From Lujinxingia litoralis (GTDB lineage: Bacteria; Myxococcota_A; Bradymonadia; Bradymonadales; Bradymonadaceae): 64,000 nucleotides of DNA. The translations under genes and the position numbers were made by a program. A model generated the notes under the pieces. It was given only the letters and a program-made list of their open reading frames with translations. It was not told the origin of the DNA and searched no databases. Positions 55,382 through 64,000 of this stretch are shown here, piece after piece (the stretch's first letter is position 1; each line of letters begins with the position of its first letter). Where the stretch lies: NCBI RefSeq assembly GCF_003260125.1, contig NZ_QHKO01000003.1:186001-250000 (forward strand), written 5' to 3'.

Positions 55382-56215
55382 TTAGGCCGGGTGCAGGGCT
55401 CGGGCGTGGTGGTGAATATGTTCGCCGATATACGTGGCGATGAAGTAGTAGGAGTGATCGTGGCCCGGACGCCTGCGCACATCGATCGGGTGGTTGACCT
55501 CTTCACAGGCACTCACCAGCAGCTCCGGCCGAAGCTGCTCCTCCAGAAACTGATCGTCTTCGCCCTGGTCAATGAGCAGTAAGAGGCGCTCGCTGGCCCC
55601 ACGTACAAGCTCGGTAGCATCCCAGGACTTCCAGGTGTCGCGATCGTCGCCCAGATACGCGCTCAGTGCTTTCTCTCCCCAGGGCACACGGGTGGGGGCG
55701 ACGATCGGTGAAAACGCCGATACGCTGCGGAAGCGTCCCGGGTTGCGCAGCGCCAGCACCAGCGCACCATGGCCCCCCATGGAATGGCCCGAGATGGCGC
55801 GCGCGTCGTTGGCCGGGAAGTTGGCCTCGATCAGCGCCGGTAACTCCTCGACCACATAGTCGTGCATCTGGTAGTGCGCCGCCCAGGGCGCGCGGGTGGC
55901 GTTGACGTAGAATCCGGCTCCTTTCCCCAGGTCATAGCCCTCGGCATCAGCCACGTCTTCACCGCGCGGGCTGGTATCGGGGGCGACCAGGATCACACCT
56001 TCCTCGGCCGCGTAGCGCTGGGCACCGGCCTTGGTGATGAAGTTCTGTTCGGTGCAGGTCAGGCCGCTAAGCCAGTAGAGCACCGGACAGGCCTGCGTCT
56101 CGGCCGCTGGGGGCAGGTACACCGCGAACTTCATCTCGCAGTTCAGGGTCGCGGAGTGATGCTTCCAGACCTCCTGACGTCCTCCAAAGCTGGCATAACT
56201 CTCTACACGTTCCAT
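55382..56215 (-). CDS. frmB: S-formylglutathione hydrolase
   Basis: Serine esterase of 277 residues that splits S-formylglutathione into formate and glutathione, the second step of formaldehyde detoxification. Seen are 'VLYWLSGLTCTEQNFITKAG', 'DTSPRG', nucleophile elbow GHSMGGHGAL, 'DQGEDDQFL' with the acid and 'GHDHSYYFIATYI' with the catalytic His. It lies downstream of frmA in the same direction, 108 bases away, with a hairpin between them. Confidence 0.95.
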   Translation of the reverse strand: MERVESYASFGGRQEVWKHHSATLNCEMKFAVYLPPAAETQACPVLYWLSGLTCTEQNFITKAGAQRYAAEEGVILVAPDTSPRGEDVADAEGYDLGKGAGFYVNATRAPWAAHYQMHDYVVEELPALIEANFPANDARAISGHSMGGHGALVLALRNPGRFRSVSAFSPIVAPTRVPWGEKALSAYLGDDRDTWKSWDATELVRGASERLLLLIDQGEDDQFLEEQLRPELLVSACEEVNHPIDVRRRPGHDHSYYFIATYIGEHIHHHARALHPA

Positions 56216-56279
56216 GACGTCTTCTCCGTAAAAGTCTCTGGCACCTGCGTGCGTGTATCGGTGACTTCGCTACTTGTGA

Positions 56280-56309
56280 GAAAGGGGCGCCGAGAAGGGC
56301 GCCCCTTTC
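56280..56309 (-). terminator. Hairpin between frmA and frmB
   Basis: GAAAGGGGCGCC/GGGCGCCCCTTTC arms with a short loop. The T tract is weak, so it may attenuate or protect mRNA more than fully terminate. Confidence 0.55.
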
Positions 56310-56323
56310 TCCCGAAGCCCGGT

Positions 56324-57762
<1,439 letters not shown>

Positions 57763-57778
57763 GGTGTCTCTCCAGGGG

Positions 57779-57820
57779 GTATACTGGGGTATAGTATATA
57801 GAAGGTTGTCCCGCTGACAA
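57779..57820 (-). promoter_or_regulatory. frmRAB promoter with FrmR operator
   Basis: On the minus strand TTGTCA (57820-57815), a 16-base spacer and TATACT (57798-57793) form a good sigma-70 promoter. An inverted repeat with a C/G tract, ATACTATACCCCAGTAT (57781-57797 complement), overlaps the -10, as CsoR/FrmR operators do. Confidence 0.75.
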
Positions 57821-58293
57821 GGAAGAGAGTCGCGAACTATCCGAGGAGAGCCGGGCATCTGGCCTGGCTATGAACCTTCTGCGGATGGTCTAAAATCCTC
57901 GAAGCTGACCCTCGAAGCTGACCCTCGGTTAGTGCAAGGTGTTGAAGATTAAGTGTTTTTTTGTGGAGGTGGTTTTTTGGGGGGGAGGCTCGGAATCTGC
58001 TCCGAAGATATCTCGGGAGCTGACCCACGGATGTCTCGGGAGCTGACCTGGGGACGTCACAAAGTCTGCCCCTCGGACGTCCACGGACGTCTCAAAAGGC
58101 TGACCCTCGGATGTCCCGATGTCTGACCTTCGGACATCTCAAAATCCGACCTTCGGTCAGGACAAGGTGTTGAATATTTGGTCTTTTATCCGAGACTCGG
58201 GTTGCTCTCCGGCGGGCGCAAACACACACCTCGGGAAGTCTTCGTCCTTGGTCTGGGATGACCCAGGGTCCCCCCCCGCTGGTCGCGACTCGG
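57821..58293. other. Intergenic region with cluster 16
   Basis: No supportable gene. The region is mostly CTGACC-family copies (57905-58160), then about 130 bases up to the trmD stop. Confidence 0.4.
57905..58160 (+). repeat. CTGACC-family cluster 16
   Basis: Copies at 57905, 57918, 58020, 58043, 58066 (CTGCCC), 58100, 58123 and 58146 (CCGACC). Intervals are 23 bp, with one of 34. The copy at 58146, CCGACCTTCGGTCAG, is in the reverse orientation. Confidence 0.9.
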
Positions 58294-59007
58294 TTAGTCG
58301 TGGTCCTCGTCTGAGGGCCACCGCTCCAGCAGATCTGGTCTGCGAGCCCGGGTGCGTGCTTCGGCTTGTTCCCGACGCCACTGGGCAACGCGTCCGTGAT
58401 CGCCGCTAAGCAGGATCGGGGGCACTTCGTGGCCCCGAAACTCCCGGGGACGCGTGTACTGAGGATATTCCAGCATCGGCGCCGAGAAGCTCTCCTCGGT
58501 GATAGACTCCTGATTGCCCAGCACACCGGGAAGCAGGCGAGTCACGGCGTCGATCACGACCATAGCGGCGACCTCACCGCCGGTGAGCACGTAGTCGCCG
58601 ATCGAGATCTCGCGATCGATCCAGTGCTCGCGTACCCGCTCGTCAACGCCTTCGTAGCGGCCGCACACCAGGATCATGCCCGGGCCCTGGGCCAGCTCTC
58701 GAGCGATCTTCTGGGAGAAGGGCTCGCCCTGCGGCGACATCAGAATGCGGGGCACGCCCGGGTGGCGTGCGCGGGCGGCTTCCAGTCCGGCGACCAGAGG
58801 CTCGGGTTTCATTACCATCCCGGCGCCACCGCCGTAGGGAACATCATCGCAGGTGCGATGCTTGTCGGTCGTGAAGTCGCGGATGTCAGTGCAACGCACC
58901 GAGAAATGTCCCCGCTCAATGGCCTTGCCCGTCAGGCTGATCTGCAGCGGGCTGGTAAAAAAGTCCGGGAAGAGCGTCAGGATTTCGACAGGGTAGGGCG
59001 TGCTCAC
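58294..59007 (-). CDS. trmD: tRNA (guanine-37-N1)-methyltransferase
   Basis: Methylates G37 next to the anticodon. The protein shows SPOUT-knot marks: '[25 protein letters not shown]', '[17 protein letters not shown]', '[13 protein letters not shown]' and '[22 protein letters not shown]'. I favour GTG 59007, with GAGG 5 bases upstream and 7 bases after the rimM stop; ATG 59022, overlapping rimM, is an alternative. It is last in the rpsP operon. Confidence 0.95.
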   Translation of the reverse strand: MSTPYPVEILTLFPDFFTSPLQISLTGKAIERGHFSVRCTDIRDFTTDKHRTCDDVPYGGGAGMVMKPEPLVAGLEAARARHPGVPRILMSPQGEPFSQKIARELAQGPGMILVCGRYEGVDERVREHWIDREISIGDYVLTGGEVAAMVVIDAVTRLLPGVLGNQESITEESFSAPMLEYPQYTRPREFRGHEVPPILLSGDHGRVAQWRREQAEARTRARRPDLLERWPSDEDHD

Positions 59008-59014
59008 GTCGTCC

Positions 59015-59572
59015 TCATTCATCGGCCGGGGTCCAGATCTCCAGCGGCTGCAACACAACGGCCGGCGCTTCCACATCCACGTAGCTTACGGCGTGTTCGA
59101 CGTAAGGCACAAAGAGCTCGCTCCCGTCGTGACGCTTGACCACCAGCACATCGTTGGCGCCGGTCTCAAAGAAGCGGTCGATCGTGCCGATCGCCGGCGC
59201 GTCCGCGGCCGGGTCGCCGTCTTCCTCCGCGGCCACGTAGACCGGATAGCCGATGGCCTCAATCAGGTAAAACTCATCGTCATCAAGCTCCGGAAGAAGG
59301 TCGAAATCAACCTCCACAATCCCGTGCTTAATCGACTCGGCGCCTTCCCGTCCCTGAATGCCCTTGAACTTCACCATGGCGAATTTGGGGCCCTGGCGAT
59401 AGCGCTCGATTTTGAGCTCGTGCACCTGGCGTTCGGTGCGAACATACACCGTCAGCCCTTCCTCCAGGATCTCGGAGTCGGCGTTGAAAAGGTAGAGGCG
59501 CACATCGCCGTAGACCCCGTGCGGACGGCCGACCTTGGCCAGCTCCACGCGCTCGGTGGATGTCTTACTCAT
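59015..59572 (-). CDS. rimM: Ribosome maturation factor RimM
   Basis: Assembly factor for the 30S head, 185 residues. Motifs seen are [17 protein letters not shown] at the N-terminus, an acidic centre '[18 protein letters not shown]' and the PRC-barrel part ending '[22 protein letters not shown]'. It lies between khpA and trmD, the standard order. Confidence 0.95.
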   Translation of the reverse strand: MSKTSTERVELAKVGRPHGVYGDVRLYLFNADSEILEEGLTVYVRTERQVHELKIERYRQGPKFAMVKFKGIQGREGAESIKHGIVEVDFDLLPELDDDEFYLIEAIGYPVYVAAEEDGDPAADAPAIGTIDRFFETGANDVLVVKRHDGSELFVPYVEHAVSYVDVEAPAVVLQPLEIWTPADE

Positions 59573-59607
59573 GGTTACGAACTCTCGGTGGGAGCAGGGG
59601 GGCCGAC

Positions 59608-59874
59608 TCAGTCGACGATGTCGATGACCACCGGCAGGTGGTTGGGTACCGCCGCGGCTTCGACCAGCGTACGCATCGCGCGGGCGATGCGACCACCCCG
59701 ACCGATCACGCGGCCGCGGTGACTCTCTTCAACGGCCAGTTCAATACGGAGCTGGTCGCGTAGCGTCTGCCCGCGAACTTCAAACTCCACGTCTTCATCG
59801 AGCAGCGAACTCGCCAGAAAGCGTACCAGGTCGACGTAGCTGTTGAGCGCGTCTTCGGGGGTGTGGTTGCTCAT
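59608..59874 (-). CDS. khpA: KH-domain RNA-binding protein KhpA
   Basis: RNA-binding protein of 88 residues with a single KH domain, whose GxxG loop is seen in GRVIGRGGRIARAMRTLV. It is the usual gene between rpsP and rimM in many bacteria. Confidence 0.92.
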   Translation of the reverse strand: MSNHTPEDALNSYVDLVRFLASSLLDEDVEFEVRGQTLRDQLRIELAVEESHRGRVIGRGGRIARAMRTLVEAAAVPNHLPVVIDIVD

Positions 59875-59902
59875 CGCAGGAGATCCTTATGCTGGAAATG
59901 CA

Positions 59903-59929
59903 ACGAGCCCGTCATAAAAACGGGCTCGT
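59903..59929 (-). other. Hairpin between rpsP and khpA
   Basis: ACGAGCCCG and CGGGCTCGT arms around a T-rich loop on the minus strand. It may tune the level of the distal operon or mark an mRNA end; it is not a classical terminator. Confidence 0.5.
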
Positions 59930-59957
59930 CACGTGTACCTTCGAAGCTCAGAGGTGC

Positions 59958-60470
59958 TTAGCCCTCTTCGCCTTCGGCTTTGGTTTCGGCGTCGCCTTCG
60001 GCGGCCTCACCTTCAGCCGATTCGCCCTGAGCAGCCGCTTCTTCAGCAGCTTTCTTGGCGGCTTCTTCGGCTTTCTTGGCAGCTTCTTCCTCGGCCTTCT
60101 TGGCTTCAGCGGCCTTGGCCTCTTCAGCGATCTTGGCGCGAGCAGCTTCCAGAGCTTCTTTCTTGGCCAGCGCGGCGGCTTCCTTGGCGGCCTTCTCGGC
60201 ACCTTCGGCGGCCAGGTCGATGCCCAGCTCGCCGCGGCGAAGCTTGCGGATCAGCGAACGGACGGTGTCGCTGGGCTGCGCGCCCACGCTCAACCAGTAG
60301 TCGACGCGCTCGCCATTGAGGCGAAGGGCGGCCGGCTCCTGCATCGGGTCATAGGTGCCCAGCACCTCAATAAAACGACCATCGCGAGGGGAGCGCTGGT
60401 CGGCGGCGACCACGCGGTAGAAGGGGCGCTTCTTGGCGCCGTGGCGTTGAAGTCGAAGTCGGACAGTCAT
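59958..60470 (-). CDS. rpsP: 30S ribosomal protein S16 with long Ala/Lys/Glu tail
   Basis: First gene of the operon. Residues 1-85 are standard S16 ([20 protein letters not shown], '[12 protein letters not shown]', '[20 protein letters not shown]'). Residues about 86-170 are an Ala/Lys/Glu-rich tail ([18 protein letters not shown]..., ending in an acidic Gly/Glu segment) that should form a long helix. Ordinary S16 has about 80-90 residues in total. Similar tails exist in some other phyla; their role is unknown. Confidence 0.96.
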   Translation of the reverse strand: MTVRLRLQRHGAKKRPFYRVVAADQRSPRDGRFIEVLGTYDPMQEPAALRLNGERVDYWLSVGAQPSDTVRSLIRKLRRGELGIDLAAEGAEKAAKEAAALAKKEALEAARAKIAEEAKAAEAKKAEEEAAKKAEEAAKKAAEEAAAQGESAEGEAAEGDAETKAEGEEG

Positions 60471-60587
60471 GTGCGTTTCATCTCCGCTTTAATAAAGCTG
60501 GTTCGTACTGTGATTTCACTATGATTTCGAGCGCGCGGACCTGCAGCCAACAGTCCACGCATTTAGAGGACCGTGTAAAGGTGTGGC

Positions 60588-60616
60588 AACTTAAGGCGCT
60601 CCTTCGGTGCTGTCAA
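60588..60616 (-). promoter_or_regulatory. Candidate rpsP operon promoter
   Basis: On the minus strand TTGACA (60616-60611), a 17-base spacer and TAAGTT (60593-60588). It lies about 120 bases before the rpsP start, within the gap after the glutaredoxin gene. Confidence 0.55.
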
Positions 60617-60648
60617 GAGCCCAGAGGGCCTTGCCAAAGCCGGCGTTC

Positions 60649-61056
60649 TCACTCGCCGACCGCCGCCGTGATGAGCGCGGCAAGTTCGCCGTTTTCGTGG
60701 AGCTGCATCAGGATGTCGGAGCCGCCGACAAATTCCCCGCCGACGTAGACCTGGGGGATGGTCGGCCAGCTGGAAAACTCCTTGATCCCCTGGCGCTTGG
60801 CCGGGTCGACCAGGATGTCGACCGCGTAAAAGGGCTTGTTGTAGCTGGCCAGAATCGCCGCGGCGCGCGCCGAAAACCCGCACATCGGCTGCTCGGGCTG
60901 CCCCTTCATGTACAGGACGACGGCGTGGTCGGCGACCTCGCGGGCGATCTCCGAGAGGACGTCGCCGCCTTCCTCGCGAGTGCGCGGGCGAGCGGCCTCA
61001 ACGGACTTCTCCGGGTTAGCCAGGGGGAGAGAGATGGACTTCTTTTCGTCGCTCAT
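60649..61056 (-). CDS. Monothiol glutaredoxin (Grx4/GrxD type)
   Basis: Monothiol glutaredoxin of 135 residues that carries or senses [2Fe-2S] clusters with BolA partners. The family signature appears as 'VVLYMKGQPEQPMCGFSARA' with the CGFS active site, then 'PAKRQGIKEFSSWPTIPQVYVGGEFVGGSDI', which includes the glutathione-binding WPTIPQ and GGSD. An N-terminal extension of about 30 charged residues precedes the domain. It sits directly downstream of bolA. Confidence 0.94.
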   Translation of the reverse strand: MSDEKKSISLPLANPEKSVEAARPRTREEGGDVLSEIAREVADHAVVLYMKGQPEQPMCGFSARAAAILASYNKPFYAVDILVDPAKRQGIKEFSSWPTIPQVYVGGEFVGGSDILMQLHENGELAALITAAVGE

Positions 61057-61143
61057 AGGGGGTGCCTCGTGGTCCGATAAGTTTAGATGCTGAACGCTTG
61101 CGTTGATCCGGGCGTAAAATCCGCCCCTCAAAACGACCGGGGG

Positions 61144-61164
61144 ACCGACTGCATTCCAGTCGGT
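61144..61164. other. Hairpin at the bolA stop
   Basis: ACCGACTG and CAGTCGGT arms with a short loop, starting at the bolA stop codon on the minus strand. No T tract follows. Confidence 0.4.
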
Positions 61165-61412
61165 TAGCCCCGGGCGTCCCACTCCTCGGGAGTGAATACT
61201 TCCAGGGTCAGCGCGTGAATCGGGCCTTTCATCTCTTCGGCCAGCGCCTGATAGATCGCCCGATGGCGCGCCACCAGCGTCTTGCCGGCGAAGTGCTCCG
61301 AGACCACCACGGCTTTGTAGTGATCCATCGTTCCGGTGAGATCCTGGACCTGAACCCGGGCGTCGGGCAGTGCGGCCTGAATCCGCTCCACGATTGTTTG
61401 CGCTTCGATCAT
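61164..61412 (-). CDS. BolA-family protein
   Basis: Protein of 82 residues with the BolA fold: 'IVERIQAALPDARVQVQDL', 'DHYKAVVVSEHFAGKTLVARHRAIYQAL' with the conserved His of 'HR' and 'IHALTLEVFTPEEW'. BolA proteins bind a [2Fe-2S] cluster together with CGFS glutaredoxins; the glutaredoxin gene lies 107 bases downstream, which supports that pairing. Confidence 0.94.
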   Translation of the reverse strand: MIEAQTIVERIQAALPDARVQVQDLTGTMDHYKAVVVSEHFAGKTLVARHRAIYQALAEEMKGPIHALTLEVFTPEEWDARG

Positions 61413-61726
61413 ATCTGGCCTCGTCTGGCGGCGTCGCTTTCAAAGGGAAAGGGCCCCCGCGCAACGCGTTTGGGAAGGGGGCCGGGACAAAGGCCTATTA
61501 GCTGCTCCCGGAGTCCGGCGCAAGCCACCGAGGGTTTGGAGGAGAGTGGGCGAGGCGCCGCCGGCGAGATCTTATTTGGTTCCCGCGCAACGGTGCTTAC
61601 AGCTGCGCTGGGCCCGGTCCGAGGGACGTCCGGGGGTTTGTCTTGACCCCCAAAAGACCTTCTCACTATAAGGCAGGGCGCTCTTAGAGAGTTGATTTAC
61701 CGCAACCACTATCAGGAAGGAGTTTC
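61413..61726. other. Divergent intergenic region
   Basis: Holds the promoters of bolA and the fatty-acid oxidation gene. A TTGACC, 18-base spacer, TATAAG set at 61643-61672 (plus strand) fits the latter, and AAGGAG sits before its ATG. No gene is seen in the gap. Confidence 0.5.
61643..61672 (+). promoter_or_regulatory. Candidate sigma-70 promoter of the fatty-acid oxidation gene
   Basis: TTGACC (61643-61648), an 18-base spacer and TATAAG (61667-61672), about 55 bases before the ATG. Confidence 0.6.
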
Positions 61727-64000
61727 ATGGCCACGAAGCGCATTCGAAAGGCTGCCGTCATCGGTTCTGGCGTCATGGGCAGCGGCATCGCCGCACATCT
61801 TGCCAACGCCGGCATCGAGGTCTATCTGCTTGATATCGTGCCCTTTAATCCGGGCGAGAAAGACGATGTCAACGACCCGGCGTTCCGCAACAGCATCGCG
61901 ACCCGCAACAAGGCGCTGCTGGCCAAGACCAAGCCCTCGCCGATCTACAGCAAGCGCGATCTGGATCGGATCACCGTCGGCAACATGGACGACAACCTCG
62001 ACTGGTTCGCCGAGGTCGACTGGATCGTTGAGGCCGTGCCCGAGACGATGGCGATCAAAAAGGCGACCTTCGATAAGGTCGAAGCCCACGTCAACGACCA
62101 CGCCATCATCTCCTCGAACACCTCCGGCCTCTCTATTGAGGGCATGCTGGAAGGTCGCTCCGAGAGCTTTAAGAAGCGCTTTATCGTGACGCACTTCTTC
62201 AACCCGGTGCGCTACATGAAGCTCCTCGAGCTGGTCGAGGGCCCCGACACCGCGCCGGAAGTTGTGGACGCGATGGTGGAATTCGGCAGCGACGTGCTCG
62301 GCAAGGGTATCGTCTTTGGCAAGGACACCACCAACTTCATCGCCAACCGCATCGGCGTGCATGGCATGATGACCATCATGCACCTGATGAAGAAGTACGA
62401 GATGAGCATCGAAGGCGTCGATACCGTCTTCGGCAAAGCCATGGGTCGCCCGAAGTCGGCCGTCTTCCGCACCGCCGATATGGTCGGTCTGGATACCTTC
62501 GTGCACGTGGCTAAAAACTGCTACGACACGCTCACCGAAGATGAAGAGCGCGAGATCTTCCAGGTTCCCGACTTCATGGGCACCCTGGTCGAGAAGGGCC
62601 TCACCGGGCAGAAGGCTGGTGGTGGTTTCTACAAAAAGGGTAAGGGCGGCATCCAGACCCTGGATCTCAACACCCTTGCGTACCGCGACCGCGAAAAGCC
62701 CGAGTTTGCCTCCATCGGCAAAGCCAAGGGCGCGCCGGCGCAGCGTATCAAGAAGGTCGTGGTCGACGGCGACGATAAAGCCGCTGAATTCGCCCGCGAA
62801 GTCACCCTGCGCTCGCTCGCCTACACCGCGCGCCGCATGGGCGAGATCGCCGACGATGTGGTGAACATCGACCGCGGTATGCGCTGGGGCTTCAACTGGG
62901 ATCTGGGTCCCTTCGAGACCTGGGACGCCCTGGGTCTTCAGTGGGCCTACGACCAGATGAAGGCGCACGACATTGAAGTTCCCGCCTGGATCGACGAGAT
63001 GATCGCCTCGGGTGCCGAGAGCTTCTACAAGCAGGACGGAGCCACCGACCTCTACTACGACGTCGCCTCCAAGAGCTACAAGGCGATCGAGCGCAGCGAG
63101 AAGGCTATTAGCGTCGGTCTGCTTAAGCGTCAGGGCGCTACCAAGATCCTCGGCAACTCCTCGGCCTCGCTCCACGATATGGGCGACGGCGTGGCGCTGC
63201 TTGAGTTCCACACCAAGATGAACGCCATCGATCCTGAGCTCATCGAGATGATGCACCAGGCGATCGACGAAGTTGAGGCTAACTGGGAAGGTCTGGTCAT
63301 CGGCAACGATGCCACCAACTTCTCGGCCGGTGCCAACCTGGTCCTGGTGTACATGAACGCGCAGTCTGGTCAGTGGGAGCCCATCGAGTCGATGGTCAAG
63401 TCCTTCCAGGATGCCAACCAGCGTATGCGTTACAGCTGGAAGCCGGTTGTCTCCGCGCCCAAGGGCCTGACGCTCGGTGGTGGCGCCGAGGTGACCATGG
63501 GCGCCAACGCCATTCAGGCGGCCGGCGAACTCTACATGGGCCTGGTGGAAGTCGGCGTGGGTCTGATTCCCGGCGGCGGCGGTAACCTGCAGCTGATGCG
63601 TAACGTCTTCGGGCCGCACTCCGACAACAAAGAGTTCGATCCCTTCCCCTTCCTGCGCAAGGTCTTCATGGCCATCGGGATGGGCGAGGTGGCCACGAGC
63701 GCCGAAGCTGCCCGGGAGTATGGTTTCCTCAACGCCAGCGATGGCGTGACCATCAACGCCGAGAACCTCCTCTTCGACGCCAAGCAGCGCGTTTTGGGGA
63801 TGGCCCGTGCCGGCTTTAAGCCGCCGCGCCCCTCTAAGTTCCGTCTGCTCGGTCCGGACGGCGCCGCCACCATCGACATGCTCCTCTACAGCATGCAGGA
63901 AAACGGCGTGATCTCGGCCCACGATCGCCTCATCGGGCGTAAGCTCGCCAACGTGCTTTGCGGCGGTGAGACCAACCCCGCGACTCTGGTCGACGAGCAG
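61727..64000 (+). CDS. Multifunctional 3-hydroxyacyl-CoA dehydrogenase/enoyl-CoA hydratase (C-terminus beyond window)
   Basis: Beta-oxidation enzyme; the 758 codons in the window are open and the stop lies outside. The order is dehydrogenase first, hydratase second, opposite to FadB. Residues 1-185 form the NAD-binding domain (AAVIGSGVMGSGIAAHLANA, SNTSGLSIEGM, 'THFFNPVRYMKLLELVEG'). Residues 190-420 contain C-terminal dehydrogenase domains ('NFIANRIGVHGMM', 'QKAGGGFYKKG', 'WGFNWDLGPFETWDALGL'). From about 465 comes a crotonase domain ('AKGLTLGGGAEVTMGA'-like PKGLTLGGGAEVTMGANA and 'MGLVEVGVGLIPGGGG' with both catalytic Glu). Dehydrogenase-first fusions are common in deltaproteobacteria and relatives. 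AAGGAG lies 6 bases before the ATG. Confidence 0.93.
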   Translation, partial: MATKRIRKAAVIGSGVMGSGIAAHLANAGIEVYLLDIVPFNPGEKDDVNDPAFRNSIATRNKALLAKTKPSPIYSKRDLDRITVGNMDDNLDWFAEVDWIVEAVPETMAIKKATFDKVEAHVNDHAIISSNTSGLSIEGMLEGRSESFKKRFIVTHFFNPVRYMKLLELVEGPDTAPEVVDAMVEFGSDVLGKGIVFGKDTTNFIANRIGVHGMMTIMHLMKKYEMSIEGVDTVFGKAMGRPKSAVFRTADMVGLDTFVHVAKNCYDTLTEDEEREIFQVPDFMGTLVEKGLTGQKAGGGFYKKGKGGIQTLDLNTLAYRDREKPEFASIGKAKGAPAQRIKKVVVDGDDKAAEFAREVTLRSLAYTARRMGEIADDVVNIDRGMRWGFNWDLGPFETWDALGLQWAYDQMKAHDIEVPAWIDEMIASGAESFYKQDGATDLYYDVASKSYKAIERSEKAISVGLLKRQGATKILGNSSASLHDMGDGVALLEFHTKMNAIDPELIEMMHQAIDEVEANWEGLVIGNDATNFSAGANLVLVYMNAQSGQWEPIESMVKSFQDANQRMRYSWKPVVSAPKGLTLGGGAEVTMGANAIQAAGELYMGLVEVGVGLIPGGGGNLQLMRNVFGPHSDNKEFDPFPFLRKVFMAIGMGEVATSAEAAREYGFLNASDGVTINAENLLFDAKQRVLGMARAGFKPPRPSKFRLLGPDGAATIDMLLYSMQENGVISAHDRLIGRKLANVLCGGETNPATLVDEQ

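Noticed and set aside
61712..63922. A 736-codon minus-strand ORF at the right end
   Set aside because: It lies opposite the open multifunctional fatty-acid oxidation gene, whose translation shows clear dehydrogenase and crotonase motifs; the minus frame resembles no protein family.

Overview
The window is GC-rich bacterial chromosome. It most resembles a predatory or social deltaproteobacterial lineage (Bradymonadales or Myxococcota relatives). That placement is inferred from style: many secreted lipoproteins with Asp/Ala/Gly-rich linkers, RCC1-like secreted proteins, a kinase-AAA-TPR giant, a Myxococcota-like RAYT-family protein and generous intergenic spacing. No rRNA, tRNA, prophage, cas gene or CRISPR array was seen.

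Layout. 1-1494: partial acyltransferase and a winged-helix/TM2 protein. 1795-8417: four tandem paralogous lipoproteins that share an N-terminal module and differ in their tails, two of which are long acidic repeats. 8651-21810: lipase-like lipoprotein, a ferritin-like protein beside a small gene with two predicted Fur boxes, a 1111-residue pseudokinase-ATPase-TPR protein, secreted proteins, two methyltransferases and an oxidoreductase. 22018-25174: SLC13 transporter and a reductase. 25569-30994: export operon (LolA-like protein, two FtsX-like permeases, LolD-like ATPase, outer-membrane protein). 31421-33202: SpoIIAA-like protein and a RAYT-like transposase relative. 33745-43341: arginine genes on the minus strand, argF', argG, argE', (lipoprotein), NAGS/NAGK fusion, argC, argH. 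The carbamoyltransferase is the Xanthomonas-type N-acetylornithine enzyme, so arginine is probably made through N-acetylcitrulline. 43421-54841: PP2C phosphatase, malate dehydrogenase, parvulin, UvrC, a GT39 glycosyltransferase and an outer-membrane protein. 55382-57762: frmR-frmA-frmB formaldehyde detoxification. 58294-60470: rpsP-khpA-rimM-trmD. 60649-61412: bolA and monothiol glutaredoxin. 61727 to the edge: a multifunctional fatty-acid oxidation protein absent from simple closed-ORF lists because its stop lies outside.

The most unusual content is an interspersed repeat family, here called the CTGACC family. From 10795 to 58160 there are about 16 clusters and roughly 80 copies of a 15-17 bp core, CTGACC-N3-GG-plus a variable arm. 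Many cores are imperfect palindromes able to form a 6-bp, 3-nt-loop hairpin. Each cluster has its own sequence dialect, copies are spaced at recurring intervals (17, 23, 24, 29, 34 bp), and nearly all face the same way regardless of gene direction. Copies lie in frame inside argC and argE', probably inside the GT39 gene, and one supplies the Shine-Dalgarno sequence of an outer-membrane protein gene. A RAYT-like protein with an HUH motif sits between two clusters. RAYTs elsewhere are tied to REP palindromes, so this may be a REP/RAYT-type system with an unusual element and a transposase relative that lacks the expected catalytic tyrosine.
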